In this document: positions 1 through 11,400 of the stretch, piece by piece
How the letters are laid out: each line of letters starts with the position of its first letter
Position numbering within the stretch: position 1 is the stretch's first letter
Source: Pagrus major
Lineage: Eukaryota; Chordata; Actinopteri; Spariformes; Sparidae
Assembly (NCBI RefSeq): GCF_040436345.1
Contig: NC_133223.1
Location: 22,221,613-22,285,612 of the forward strand
Direction of reading: 5' to 3'
Length of the DNA: 64,000 nucleotides
Position numbers and translations under genes: made by a program
Notes under the pieces: model-generated
Database searches by the model: none
Seen by the model: the letters and a program-made list of their open reading frames with translations, nothing else
Told to the model about the DNA's origin: nothing

Positions 1-170
1 TTAAAATATTACGTTGGTAAAAGTGAAAGTCAACTACATGAATAGTACTTGAGTAAAAGTATCTGGTGTTACCTGTACTTAAGAATCAAAAGTTATTTTC
101 TGGCAATACGTGAACTTAAGTAACAAAAGTACAGGTAAAAGTAACTTATACACATATTTACATGTATGTA
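1..170. mobile_element. Fragment of a hAT-like nonautonomous repeat
   Basis: The stretch is built from words such as acttgagtaaaagta and aagtaacaaaagtacaggta. The same vocabulary occurs at both ends of the element at 35751-36345. This is a common teleost nonautonomous DNA repeat. It is cut by the window edge, so its ends cannot be judged. It lies in the presumed first intron of the HEG1-like gene. Confidence 0.5.
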
Positions 171-325
171 TATACTTTATACTAGGGTTCGATGGATTAT
201 CGACTATTAGATCTGATATTCAGCATTTTATTATCTCATTCATGGATATATATATCAATTAGTAATAATTAATAGATTGACGTGTATATTTCCTTATTTT
301 CTCAGTCGTGATACTAAACTGCGCA

Positions 326-535
326 CATTACGTAAGAATTGGCCACCTGTCGATCTATACTGCAAACAAGCAGGGGGCAGCACACCACCGGAATAACCGC
401 TGACTGCTGCTGCTATTAGCCGGCTAGCTCAGTTAGCTGTGCAGGTAGCGGTTCGGACTTGGAGCTGAGGGGACGGGCTTAGGCTGATTATCATGCAAAC
501 AAATTGCAAAAACTCTTGCATATTGCACCTTTAAA
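326..535. mobile_element. Short MITE-like dispersed repeat, copy 1
   Basis: It begins near gtaagaattggccacctgtc, carries the word gggggcagcacaccacc, and ends in attgcacctttaa. That ending is the reverse complement of the start of copy 2 (ttaaaggtgcaat near 1779), so the element has short inverted ends. A second, diverged copy lies at 1776-2160 on the other side of the HEG1-like exon. The family was recognised only by comparing the two copies. Confidence 0.5.
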
Positions 536-1010
536 CTTGGGGCCTTGGGAGTTATCTTTCACAATTATCAGAGCAGGCGATTAATCAACCAATCGAGGAA
601 ATAATAAACAGATTAATCTATAATTGCAATAATTGTTGGTGACAGCCCTTCTGTAGAAAATAACAGAGCTATGCACTTGTTATGTGACACTGCCTATGCT
701 GCATATCATTTGCCTAATTCACAGAGGAGCAGCTTAAGAAATGTCTATTTTTCATTCATAATAAGTAGTCAGTCCACAACAAGGACTTTTTATTTTTGGA
801 TATACAAAGTGGTAATTAACTGAAGACACAAAAATACTGAAATGAAGGAGCTGGAAATGAGCTTTGCTGCTTGGTTTCTATTGTGTCCTCCAGCTATAAC
901 TCATTTTAATGGGGTTCAAATGAAAAGTAGGAGCCTTTTCTTTGCAAACTGAAGTAACATTAAGTGTGTGAGTTTCACTTCACCGCAGGCCTCAGTGACA
1001 GAGATCTTAC

Positions 1011-1284
1011 CGGAGCTCCCAGCAGCAGCAGTGTGTGTCTCAGCAGTGTGTGTGAGCAGGATGTTCCTCTGTGATGGTGATAAACTCTCGCTGGAGTATG
1101 AAGTTGAAGTTGCATTGTTGTCCATGTCGTTGAGTTCATCTGTGGCGGTAGAAGAGTGAAATCCTGCCGTCACCGAGTCCGTGCTGTTGTTACTGGGGGT
1201 CCCTGCCCCGAGGGGCCCCGGTAGACCCAGCAGGAGCACCGACAGAGACAAACCGAGGACGTGATTCAAAAACCACGTTTCCAT
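1011..1284 (-). CDS. heg1: First coding exon, signal peptide and Ser/Thr-rich N-terminus, probably HEG1
   Basis: The ATG at 1284 opens 91 codons and ends in phase 1 at a donor reading CTCCG|GTAAGA. Residues 1 to about 28 form a classic signal peptide (METWF start, LSLSVLLLG core, Ala/Gly near the likely cleavage site). After it comes a Ser/Thr/Asn-rich segment with N-glycosylation sequons NNST and NNAT. HEG1 is a mucin-like, EGF-containing endothelial membrane receptor (it binds KRIT1) whose N-terminus is this kind of sequence. The sequence alone is not diagnostic. The call rests on position and strand next to SLC12A8 and ZNF148, which matches human 3q21. I prefer ATG 1284 because the upstream in-frame codons lack an ATG. 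Only this exon is in the window; the gene continues left. Another secreted mucin-like protein is possible. Confidence 0.55.
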
Positions 1285-1510
1285 GATTTTCAAGACCCCA
1301 AAACGGTCGCCGATAGTTTCCGTAAAGTCGAGTAGAGGCCGGGGAGTCTCCCGGGGACACCATGGGAGGAGCGCTCCGGCGTTTACTGAAGTTTCATAAG
1401 AATTAGATGAAATCCTGGTGCAGTCCGGAGGAGGTCCGCTGCTCGGACGGCGGGGAACGGAAGATAACAGAGCCGAGGCAGCAGCCTGTTATCACGGCGG
1501 AGGAGCCCGG

Positions 1511-1529
1511 GCTCCTCCTCCTCCTCCTC

Positions 1530-1593
<64 letters not shown>
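1511..1593. repeat. (TCC)n followed by (CA)n microsatellite
   Basis: A run of about six TCC units (1512-1530) passes straight into about 30 CA units (1533-1593). The run lies 230-310 bp upstream of the HEG1-like start codon, so it falls in the presumed promoter or 5' UTR. Read on that strand it is (TG)n followed by (GGA)n. Confidence 0.95.
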
Positions 1594-1595
<2 letters not shown>

Positions 1596-1775
1596 TGGTG
1601 GTGCTCACATTGTCCTGTTATTCAACCCAGTGGCTGTCTCTGCTGCCTTCAGGTGTTGTCGGAAGCCTTAAAGTTTAGAGACAAATCAAACAAACAAGGC
1701 TTCACTTCACTGATTCTGAGGGACCTGGCAACCCACCAGCCCCATTAAAAACTGAAGGCTACAATTAAGGATTGT

Positions 1776-2160
1776 TTATTAAAGGTGCAATGTGTAAGAT
1801 TTGGCCACCTGTCAAATTCATACTCCAATCAAATAGGGGGCAGCACATCACCAGAGTGACTGCTAACTGCGGCTAACTGCGGCTAACTTTAGCTGCTGTT
1901 AGCTCAGTTAGTTTAGTTGGCTGCAATCGGGGTTTGAAGCCAATTTTTGCAGTGGGCTGCAAAGGGTGGATACATTTTTTTGAGCGTCACAACCCCCCCG
2001 AAATGACTGCTTTCACTGTCATAATTTGAGCCATTCGGTTCAATAACATGTGGAAAGTCTAGAAGAGCCGCAGGATTTTATAATTTTATCGTCATTCAAG
2101 TTAGCCAGGCGCTTAACCGGAAGTTAGCCAGCTCAGTTTTGCGAGGTCTCTAGTGTGCTA
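1776..2160. mobile_element. MITE-like dispersed repeat, copy 2
   Basis: It starts ttaaaggtgcaatgtgtaag, then has ttggccacctgtcaaattca and gggggcagcacatcacc, matching copy 1 at 326-535. The right boundary is uncertain. The region around 2100-2160 (ttagccaggcgcttaaccgg) may be host DNA. Confidence 0.45.
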
Positions 2161-3149
2161 ATAATTTAACCTCGAAACTTCAGACAGGCTGTGCGCTAAC
2201 ACTTTTAGTGTTACTTATTTAATATACAGTATAAACGAGTAGCCTATATATAAATATGTAAACAATCATTAACACATGGAATGAGGTTTTCATTTATTTG
2301 CTAGCTAATGCAGGGAACGTCTGCTAGCTAGCTAACTACAGGAATTTAGCATAACATCCCTGTTTAAGTAGGTTCATTCACAAAAACATTCACAATCGAC
2401 AGTGATATTGTGTGGTAGTGTATATAGTATGTATATGTAGTTCATTACTTGTACTTCTGTATTTCCAATGTCGGCTTCATTAGCCTACTTCTACTTGCAA
2501 ATATTGTAGGCCTACTTTTCCCTCAACTAGTTTTAAGATGATTTGATAGCTTAATTTACAGATTGAGATTAATACAAAATATAAACAAGAAATACATTAT
2601 AATGTGATATTGTTGATTCATATAAAACTTCTTTGATCCAGGGAAATACCCAGCAGATGAAGAATATAAAGTAGGCTTAACTAACATTAGCTCTACCTTT
2701 AGCAATTTCGACAGTGAAGTAATGCACACAAATGAATGCATCAATATTTATAATCCTATAATAGGCTATTCATGATCCTGAACTGTTCTGCATAATGAAT
2801 ACATTTAGTTTTGGTATTTTGGTATTTCAAGTCATCATCTTTGAACAAAAACACAGTCCAGTCTTCAGAGGTTTGTCTCTTTAATGAATAAGAGAGCAAC
2901 AGCTCCACTACACTAAACAAGGTACCAGGATCTTTGCTGATCAGCATGTGCCTGTTGCAGCTCTGACAACAAAAAGGTAAGAGGAAGTGGTTTTCACAGC
3001 TCTACTGCTGAGCTGCTACAAAAGATGCTCTTGCTCCAATTCACCCAAGCAACATGACTTTGTGTAATTCCATTTGCACTGTTTACTGTAGCTACTGTTA
3101 ATTTTAATTTTATATATGTGTAATGTATGTTTTGTATTTTGTATGCTAC

Positions 3150-3232
3150 TGGACACTTGAATTTCCCCTAGGATAAATAAAGTATCTATCTCTCTATCTA
3201 TCTATCTATCTATCCATCTATCTATCTACAGA
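3150..3232 (+). mobile_element. LINE-type 3' tail with (ATCT)n microsatellite
   Basis: The segment ttgaatttcccctaggataa, followed by ataaagtatctatctc and a (TATC)n run to 3230, is the usual 3' end of a teleost LINE of the L2/CR1 group, whose copies end in such short tandem units. No reverse-transcriptase reading frame was seen upstream, so this is a 5'-truncated remnant. Confidence 0.5.
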
Positions 3233-3972
3233 CTGATATTCAGCACGTTTTAAAACAAATCAAATACGGTCTTCAAACCACCCCTCATTCTCATTCTGAC
3301 AATCACCCTCGTACATTAATATATCAATAAAATATGATTTTCTCAACAATGGATGCTGGCTATGACTTTTAATAGGAGTGGATCACGTTCATGTAGAAAA
3401 CTTCAATGTTTGATCCATTCAAACACGGCAAAAAGCATATTTTGGTTTTGATTGAACTCACTTTAAAGATGCTGTTATTTTAACATGACATCTTTTACTT
3501 TTGTCACTGTCATCTGACACCACTTGTCTCGATTTGGATCATATTTACAGAATGGTCTGATGGGTGTGCCACAAATAAAAGTTAATAATTTATTTAAAAC
3601 AACATAACATCTACCATGTCAGTCTTTCTTGGAGGAAACTTGCATTATTTTTGAAAGACAATGTTCACTTTTATTATTTTCCTTTGAACAAGTTTGTTTT
3701 ATTAAAAGCTTATTTTACCTGCTGATCTTGGTTTTACATTATCCTGTAAAACATTTGTAAAGACGTGATGAATACATTTTCTGCTGAGTCTTAATTTCAC
3801 TGCACTAGATGTTTTGAATCACATGTGGGTAACACATATGACAAGTTTGTTATTATTGTAGGTCTGCACAAACACCTCAGACACCTCTGACATGTGACTG
3901 ACAAAGGAAAACGTCGGAAAAATGTTTTCAATTAACAATGAACTGTATACATGCAAAAGTGAAATAATATAG

Positions 3973-3978
3973 TTTATT
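3973..3978 (-). promoter_or_regulatory. Candidate polyadenylation signal of SLC12A8
   Basis: AATAAA on the minus strand, 419 nt past the SLC12A8 stop codon. It is the first canonical hexamer I noticed downstream. If used, the 3' UTR contains the perfect palindrome at 4215-4268. Confidence 0.4.
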
Positions 3979-4214
3979 TAAACATTTTTGCCACATGCAC
4001 ACAGGATATTCAAGTCAGATGAGCACCACAGTGGCTGCACTTCCTGGAACTGACCCAGCAGTGCACACTTAACAGCAAAGTGTTTCACAGATTATGATAC
4101 TTCAGTCAAAGTTAGAGGCATAAAGTGTATTGAAACAAAATCACCTATTTTCTTTTAATTCAGTTTATAGAAGAAAAACTCAGGTCCACAAATATCTATC
4201 TTGTTCTCTCACAC

Positions 4215-4268
4215 AAAAACACCCTGATCATCTCTGTTAAATTTAACAGAGATGATCAGGGTGTTTTT
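4215..4268. repeat. 54-bp perfect palindrome in the SLC12A8 3' UTR
   Basis: The left arm 4215-4241 starts aaaaacaccctgatcatc. It is the exact reverse complement of the right arm 4242-4268, with no spacer. The centre lies about 155 nt past the SLC12A8 stop. In RNA it would form a long perfect stem with a minimal loop. AT-rich sequence follows at 4267-4290. Confidence 0.9.
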
Positions 4269-4396
4269 ATATATATTATTTATAATATATGTGTGCAGAA
4301 CGTGCCGTATAGGGCAACGTGAGGCAGAGTTTGAGGCAGAAAATATGGTTTCTGGCTGACGGCTGCGACATGAAACGGAGGCAGTGTTTAAGTCGG

Positions 4397-5448
4397 TCAG
4401 TGGAGCGGTGGTTGCACCATCTTGTCGGCCCTGATGAATGAGGACTGGTGATGGCGGTGACGAGAGGCGAAGTCTGCGTTTTCCTCTGTCAGCTGCTTGG
4501 TTTTCAGCCCGACGCCGGACAGAGAGGGCGTGACCACGATCTCATCCTGAAGAGATCCTTTTCTCCTGAAAGATCAGGGAAACAAAAAGGCTTTCAGGTG
4601 ACACACATAAATGACAAAAACTAATATTTACAGATAAGATTTAAACAATTTCAGACATTTCTTTGATGAATGACATTTAAATCTCTTATTTTTCTCCCAT
4701 AAACTGATTCCTGAGTGGCGTTAGAACAGCAATAAGAAATACCTGCAAATGCTATTTAGTGTTGATTTGAGCCACGTGAAGAAGCTGAATCGAGCTGCAA
4801 TACCTGCAATAAATCAAAGTGTTATTTGAAGAAATGAGCTCAATACTAGTTTCAATACTAGCAGCAGAAAACAGCTAAAAAATATGTTATTATGGAGACT
4901 ATATCTAATGTGTGAATAGTTGAGGTTAGTGCACAAGAAGTGTAATAACAGAGTGAGAAAAACACACAGCATCACATTGACCACCTGTGGGACAAGTGTG
5001 AAACACTTGCCGAGCTTGTGTTCAGAAATGTCCTGAGTCAGGCGGCAGAGGCGCGCTGTAATGTGGCGAGTTTAATGCACAGATGCTTGGTGTCCCATCC
5101 AGCTATTCTAGAAATCCTAAGCCACAACAGCTGCTAAGCCCGCCCGGCAAAAAGACCACAAGTGAAACTCCCTGCAATGTGCCCGAGTACATTAACAGGT
5201 CACCCAAAGACTGAGTGTGGAGTGACCAAATCTGAAAATGTAAACTGCAAATGGGAAGTTACACATTATGGGGTAATTTTAAATGTGCTTCAGGTTTAAT
5301 AGGTGTAACCTGCAGACTACTCATACAGTTAAAAGGTCTAAAGTTGCACAGGTTCCTTGTAAAAGATAACCTTTTCCTCCTTTCAGCAAACAGTAGACAC
5401 AATAAGTAAATATCAAAACATAGAGAATGTGTAGTGAAATATATCATA

Positions 5449-5479
<31 letters not shown>

Positions 5480-8400
5480 CATACATACGTACGTATACAC
5501 AGTGGTGGCCAACATTTTTAGAACACCTGGCATATTTAAGAGGTTTCAGTTGTTTTTGTTGAATTGTCCATTTAAATACCCATAAAACGAATGAAATATC
5601 TACAAAGTCATCATTATGCTCTATAAACCATAGAATAGTGCCGTCATAAGGTGATTTAGGTCATTTTCCTTACAAAAAACAAGCTAGGCCTATTTCACTG
5701 TCAATGTCACACAATCATGTTCCTTCACAGAGGAAGCCAAATTACTTGTGTAATCATTGTTAGGTGTGATTGTGGTTAAATTGATGGTGATGCAAGAGTC
5801 TTAGGACACAGCTGTGTGATTCTTTTGAATGTACAAGGCCTATCCTGCTCATTAAGTGATTGGTAACTTAAGGGTTTTGTCACTGAGGCCACACCACCAA
5901 TTGGTATAAATTCAAAGCCTCTAGAAGTAGTCTTGAAGCACATGTTGCTCTTTGAACATGGCTAAGGTGAAGAAGGAGCTAACGAGTGAGCAACGGGTTC
6001 GAATAAAGGCCCTTTTTGATGCTGGCTGGAGTTACCGCCGCATAGCCAAGGACTTGAGATGCAGTCCAAGCACTGTAAAGTACACTTTAGACCGTCATGA
6101 TGCCACCGATTCACACCAGAACCGAAAGGGGAGAGGTAGAAAAAAAAAACTTTAAGACAGACAAGTGAAGCATCTCAAAATTCTCAGTCTTAAGGACCAA
6201 AGAAAGACCTCACGAGAACTGCGTGACGAGATCAACACCACAATGACTAATGGTGCAACAGTGTCTTCAAGAACTGTACGTCAAAAACTGGGAGAAGAAG
6301 GACTTGTTGGCAGAATAGCAGCAAAGAAACCATTATTGAAAGAGAAAAATAGAGTGAAATGCCTGACATTTGCAAAAGAACACAAGAAATGGACAGAGGA
6401 AGATTGGTATCAAGTGTTGTGGACTGATGAGTCCAAGTTTGAACAGTTTGGCAAGAGTGTATGTTCGACGGAGGGAGGGGGAGAGGTATAAAATGAGTGT
6501 CTCTTGCCAACAGTTAAACACGGAGGGGGTAGTATTATGGTGTGGGGTGCCATTTCAGCCTCAGGAAAAGGTGACTTGGTGAAAATTGATGGCATCATGG
6601 ATAAGAAAGTATACCACAACATTCTGGTGAGGCACGGAGTACCATCTGGGAGTCGTCTTATTGGGCCTGGATTTATTTTCCAAGAGGACAATGACCCTAA
6701 ACATTCTTCTAACTATTGCCGGAACTACCTGCGACAGAAGGAATCTGCTGGAACATTGAAAATGATGGACTGGCCCCCTCAAAGTCCGGACTTCAACCCC
6801 ATCGAGCAAATTTGGGGCGAGTTGGAAAATAAACTGGACAGATCTATTGTACACTCAAAGGAAAGCCTTTGGCTTGAGTTGCAGAAGGCATGGGATAACA
6901 TTAGTGTTGAAGTTCTCAGGAAATATATTGACACTAAGCCAAATAGATGTGCTGCTGTAATTGCTGCAAAAGGTGGACATACCAAATATTAAAGTTAAAA
7001 GTGGATAAAAACAGTAGGACTCACTCCATCTGATATTTGTTGTGCTCAGAGCAACCATCTGCATGTTTCATGAACATTATGAAATGAAATCATGTTTTGG
7101 AGGCAAAAAAAAGGTCAATATTTTAAGATCTGTCAGGTGTTCTAATAATTTTGGCCACCACTGTATAAATAATCAGTATGTAATTAATGAAAAGGAATGT
7201 CTATGAAGAGTATTTGGTAAAGAGCTGAACAGAAGTTTTTGTTGATTGTCACGGCCCCTTTTGACAAAAGCTTTACGACACATTCCCTCACTGACCCATA
7301 TCATGGCGAGGAACAGTATAAGCCTTAAACGTGTTATTCTAATGGATTTGTTTCTCTAAACTGTGAGCCACTTTCCAAAATGGCAGGAGAAAAAGGCTCA
7401 CATCTCGTTGAAGCCCAGACTTAATGCAATTCTACAAAACATTTTTTTTCTTTTCTGAAGTAATATTGTCAATGAAGCCATGTCACATCTTTCATTTCAA
7501 TAGAAATACTAGCCTACACAACAACATTAAAAAGAAATTCAGACAATTCAAACAAGAGTATTGGCTCTGGCCCATTCAGGTTAACTGATCAATGAAGTTC
7601 AGATGAAATCAAACCCCACTGGACAGGAATCACACACAGTCGGTCATAGAAATTATGAACGAGGCCACAACAGTAGGCTAACATTAGCTATAGGTGCTAA
7701 GCTCACCTGTGATCAAAGGCATCTCATACAGTACTTCACTTTTGGCATACCACGCTTAAAAACCCTGCACAGGTGAAGGTGGTATATTTAATCAGCATTT
7801 TGTCAACTTGGATTTTTCATTTATAAACAGAGCATTTTATAAATCATAAGCTGATTTTAATTACCATGTTTCAAAACACATATTTACGTAATCCATCTAC
7901 CGTCTGCTGAAAGAAGGAAAAGTCTTGCAGATGTGTGAATTAAGGTTAAAATATGGGACTGTCCTGTCCAAGTCAGGACATTTGGTCACCCTACAGGACC
8001 TCACCATAAAGCTCAGTGTCTCTAAAAAGGAAATGAGCAGATGGAAATCACCTGTAGGTAGTCCAGGACTTGTTTTCCCGATGTAGAGGAAGAGCAGCAA
8101 GGCAACGACTATGTTTGCTAAGGCATAAACCCACTGGATAACAAACATGATCAATATGGAGGTGAGTGCCTGCAAGAAAACAAATCATACATTCACATTA
8201 TTTGTTAAATAAGCTTAGAATTACGGCAAAAATAAATAATTTGTAGCATAAAATGTGTAGCCTACCCCGATTAGAGCAACCCAGTGGTTGCAGAACTTGG
8301 CGTAGAGTGAATGCTGAATGGGTTTGATTTCAAAGTTCGGGTGCTCTGCTTTACTTTCAGCTCCTGAAAAGAAAAAGAAAAAGAAAAAGAAAAGTACAAC

Positions 8401-11400
8401 TAACCTCGAGGAGCTCTACTTCTGTCTAGTCTCATCACGTCTAGTGTTTGATGCTTAAAGCTGATCACCTGTGCTGTGACTGTGAGGCTCAGCTGATGAA
8501 TCCTGCTCAGCGTGTTGTGTTTTTGAATGACATTTGGCTTGTGGTTCTTCACCGACTCCACTCTGCACCTCAGCTCCCTCATGTGTTGGAGCTGAACTCA
8601 CCTCCTCTTCTTTCTCTTCTGAGAACATATTGCTGTTTAGGTCCAAACCAAAGCTGTCCATCAGCTTCTGCTTAGTGGTCACACTAGCCTTTCTGCCCTT
8701 ACAGTTCAACTCTTGCACGGAGGAGGTCTTTTCATCAGGATTTGACGTGGGGGGAAAGATCTGGTCCATGTCCTTGGTGAACTCCAGCAGAGTGCCTTTA
8801 CTCTGCGGACTCTCACCTCCACTTCCATAGTTCGGGAGGGGGGCCTCGATCAGAGGCTTAGAGCCCTGCCTGGTCGACCGACGCTGGCTTCTTTTGGCCG
8901 GGATGAGGGGGTCTTTCTTTTCTTTAGTCTGCAGCTGGAAGGTCATGGCCACACTGAAGTAGGAGTAGTCGATGAAGCTGTAGGTGAGCATGAAGTTGAT
9001 GCTGACGATGGGCGCCAGCACGTTGACCCCACCGATGAAAATGAAGGCCATGGTCAGCAGGCTGGTCAGACAGATGGCTGCTACTGGAGTCCTGTTTGGT
9101 CCTTTCTATTACAGAGGGAGAGTGTGTCATAATACGGAAAGTGACACATGAAAGTCTACACTTGAAATTTTCTATTAAAAGGATTTAAGGGCTCTGTGGA
9201 GCTTCTGTGTTGTGCTGGAAGCTGGTCGTTAGTTTATGTTAGCAGACTCCATTTCTAAACTAATGTTAGCGACAGGAGCCGAGAGAGGCACTGAGACGAG
9301 TCCTTCACAGAGAAATCCACAGTCCAGCAGCATTAAACAACTTAAACAAATTGTCCACATGCTTGTCTGTTGTTTGCTCCATCTGCTATACATCCATTGC
9401 AATACTTGGAGTAACTCCTCAGGATGTAAACCTAATCAGAGCTCCAGCTGATATTGTCAGTCGGTCAGTAGGCTCATCGAATGTAAAGGAAGTGACTCTT
9501 CAGCACCAATATATGGACACTAGTTTAAAAGATGTTACGTTCTTTCTTTCAAATGGAGGAGATCCGCTGTTTAATCAAGGCATCAACTACACATCTCTTG
9601 GGTGGAAGCTGAAGTATTGTAGTGAGGTAAACTGTGCTCACCTTTATATACTCATGATTACATACTCATATATGTCTAAAAATGTTTATTCTTGCACATT
9701 GAGGGGCACGTTTGCTTTTATTGGATCTGTATTTGTTTATTATTACTATGTTTGTCTTTTTTATATTGTAAATTTAAAGTTACCACTCCATCTAGATATA
9801 CGTATTTTGCTTCTATCGCTCCTTTCGTTTTAAATGTTACTTTTAGATCACATCTGAATTTACCTACAAATAGTAATGGGATGATTACCCATATGTGTAT
9901 ACACAAGTTGTTTGTTGTGCAGGGAACTAAATACGTGAAACAGATTTGCTCTGCTCCACAATAAAGAGTAAAATGGTGGGGTAATATGACTTAACTTTAA
10001 ATCCTTCCTGAAGTGAATCTGATCAACTTAAGACGACTACATGTAGATGAAACACCATCTGTTCCAGGACAAAACCGGCGTCCTCACAAATATTCCCTCT
10101 CTGAAAACGGTTAAATTGTTTTAACATGTGGTTTGTCAGCCAGCTTGCTTTCACTTCCCAGGTCCTATCACACAGTTTAAGGAGCACTGCTGTGTGCCTG
10201 GCGGGCCTCCAGAGCACACAGTACAGGGAGCAGGGCCCTGCCCGTCGGCCCCTTCCTGCGTTTGTTCTCAAGCTTTGATTTGGGCCAAGATGTCTAGGGC
10301 CTCATTCCAGCCCGCTGAGAGAGGTCAGACACACTGCTGCCATCCAGGGAAGCCTGAGGAAAGTGGAGGTGGACGGGGTCAGGACGTCAACGTGACTGTG
10401 TGTGTGTGTGTGTGGCAGCAGTGAGCTGTAACTCTTTGCTGCAATGCTGTCAGTCCAGTCACTTCTATGGAGTGGAGTCTGCAGTCTATAGTTAGGCAGT
10501 CCTGTCAGACTGTTTCCTGTTCAGTCCACCCACCACACCCCCTTATACATCCAGGCTACACACACTTATTAGGTTACAAATTGCCCATTACTGCAGGTCA
10601 TCAGATATAATATTACTATTATAAACTCTGCATGACTCAGGTTAGTAGAATTTACAAAATAGTTCAGTGATTATGCATTTTAAAGTTTAAAGAAGTGGTT
10701 TAGTTTCAGGAGAATTTGGAAGTTTGGAAGTCAGTAAATAAATAAATAAATAAACTCATAGATGTCTTTTTTAATGTCAGTCCAGAGTGAACATTTGTAG
10801 TCAAGTATGCGCCATCACAAGGGCTTCGCACAACAACCTGTAGATTAACACACGCCCACTTTGGTTTGTATTTGCGGTCAAGGAAAACCTGATTTTTTTA
10901 GTTCCAGCTGGAAACGACTCTTTGGGCGCAGAACCTCTTTAATTTTTGGTCGCGATGCTCCAAACAGTTCAAAATGAGGTTCCATGTTGGTGGGAAAGGG
11001 GTATCAGTGACGTGGTCTATTTTAGCTAATTTCATTGGATGTTTGTGTTGTCAATGAGTAGTTCAGGATGTCTTTGAAATCATTAATTCATTTATATGTT
11101 GCAACTAAAATTAACAACTTATAAATATACAAATTAGAATTTTAACTTGTAGCCTGACTAGATTTGTTTTGTTCTGTTGTCAAGGATGAAGATCAGCGGC
11201 TGCTTCATCCAAAGCACTTTAAGGACTTCTGGTCCACGATGGCTTAAAAGTCATGCATCAGTTGAAACCTTTTCAAAAAGCCAGTAAATTGACCACAAGT
11301 TGGGATTTTTTTTCTTCTAAAACTATTCTTTCCAAGATCAATAAATTAACTTTTGATGTGTAAATTATTTCCTATTAATTCCTAACGTGTTGTCTGCGAC

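Larger units (their letters stand above)
1594..3960. other. Intergenic region between the HEG1-like gene and SLC12A8
   Basis: It holds the MITE copy at 1776-2160 and a LINE-type 3' tail with tetranucleotide repeat at about 3150-3232. The rest is AT-rich DNA with no ORF or splice pattern I can support. Confidence 0.6.
4804..8051. other. SLC12A8 intron before the penultimate coding exon
   Basis: It holds the decayed Tc1 element at 5498-7165 and its flanking (CATA)n repeat. The remaining DNA is AT-rich with no supported gene. Confidence 0.7.

Noticed and set aside
5259..5486. Minus-strand ORF starting with repeated MYVC
   Set aside because: Its start is the translated (ATAC)n microsatellite and the rest has no support.
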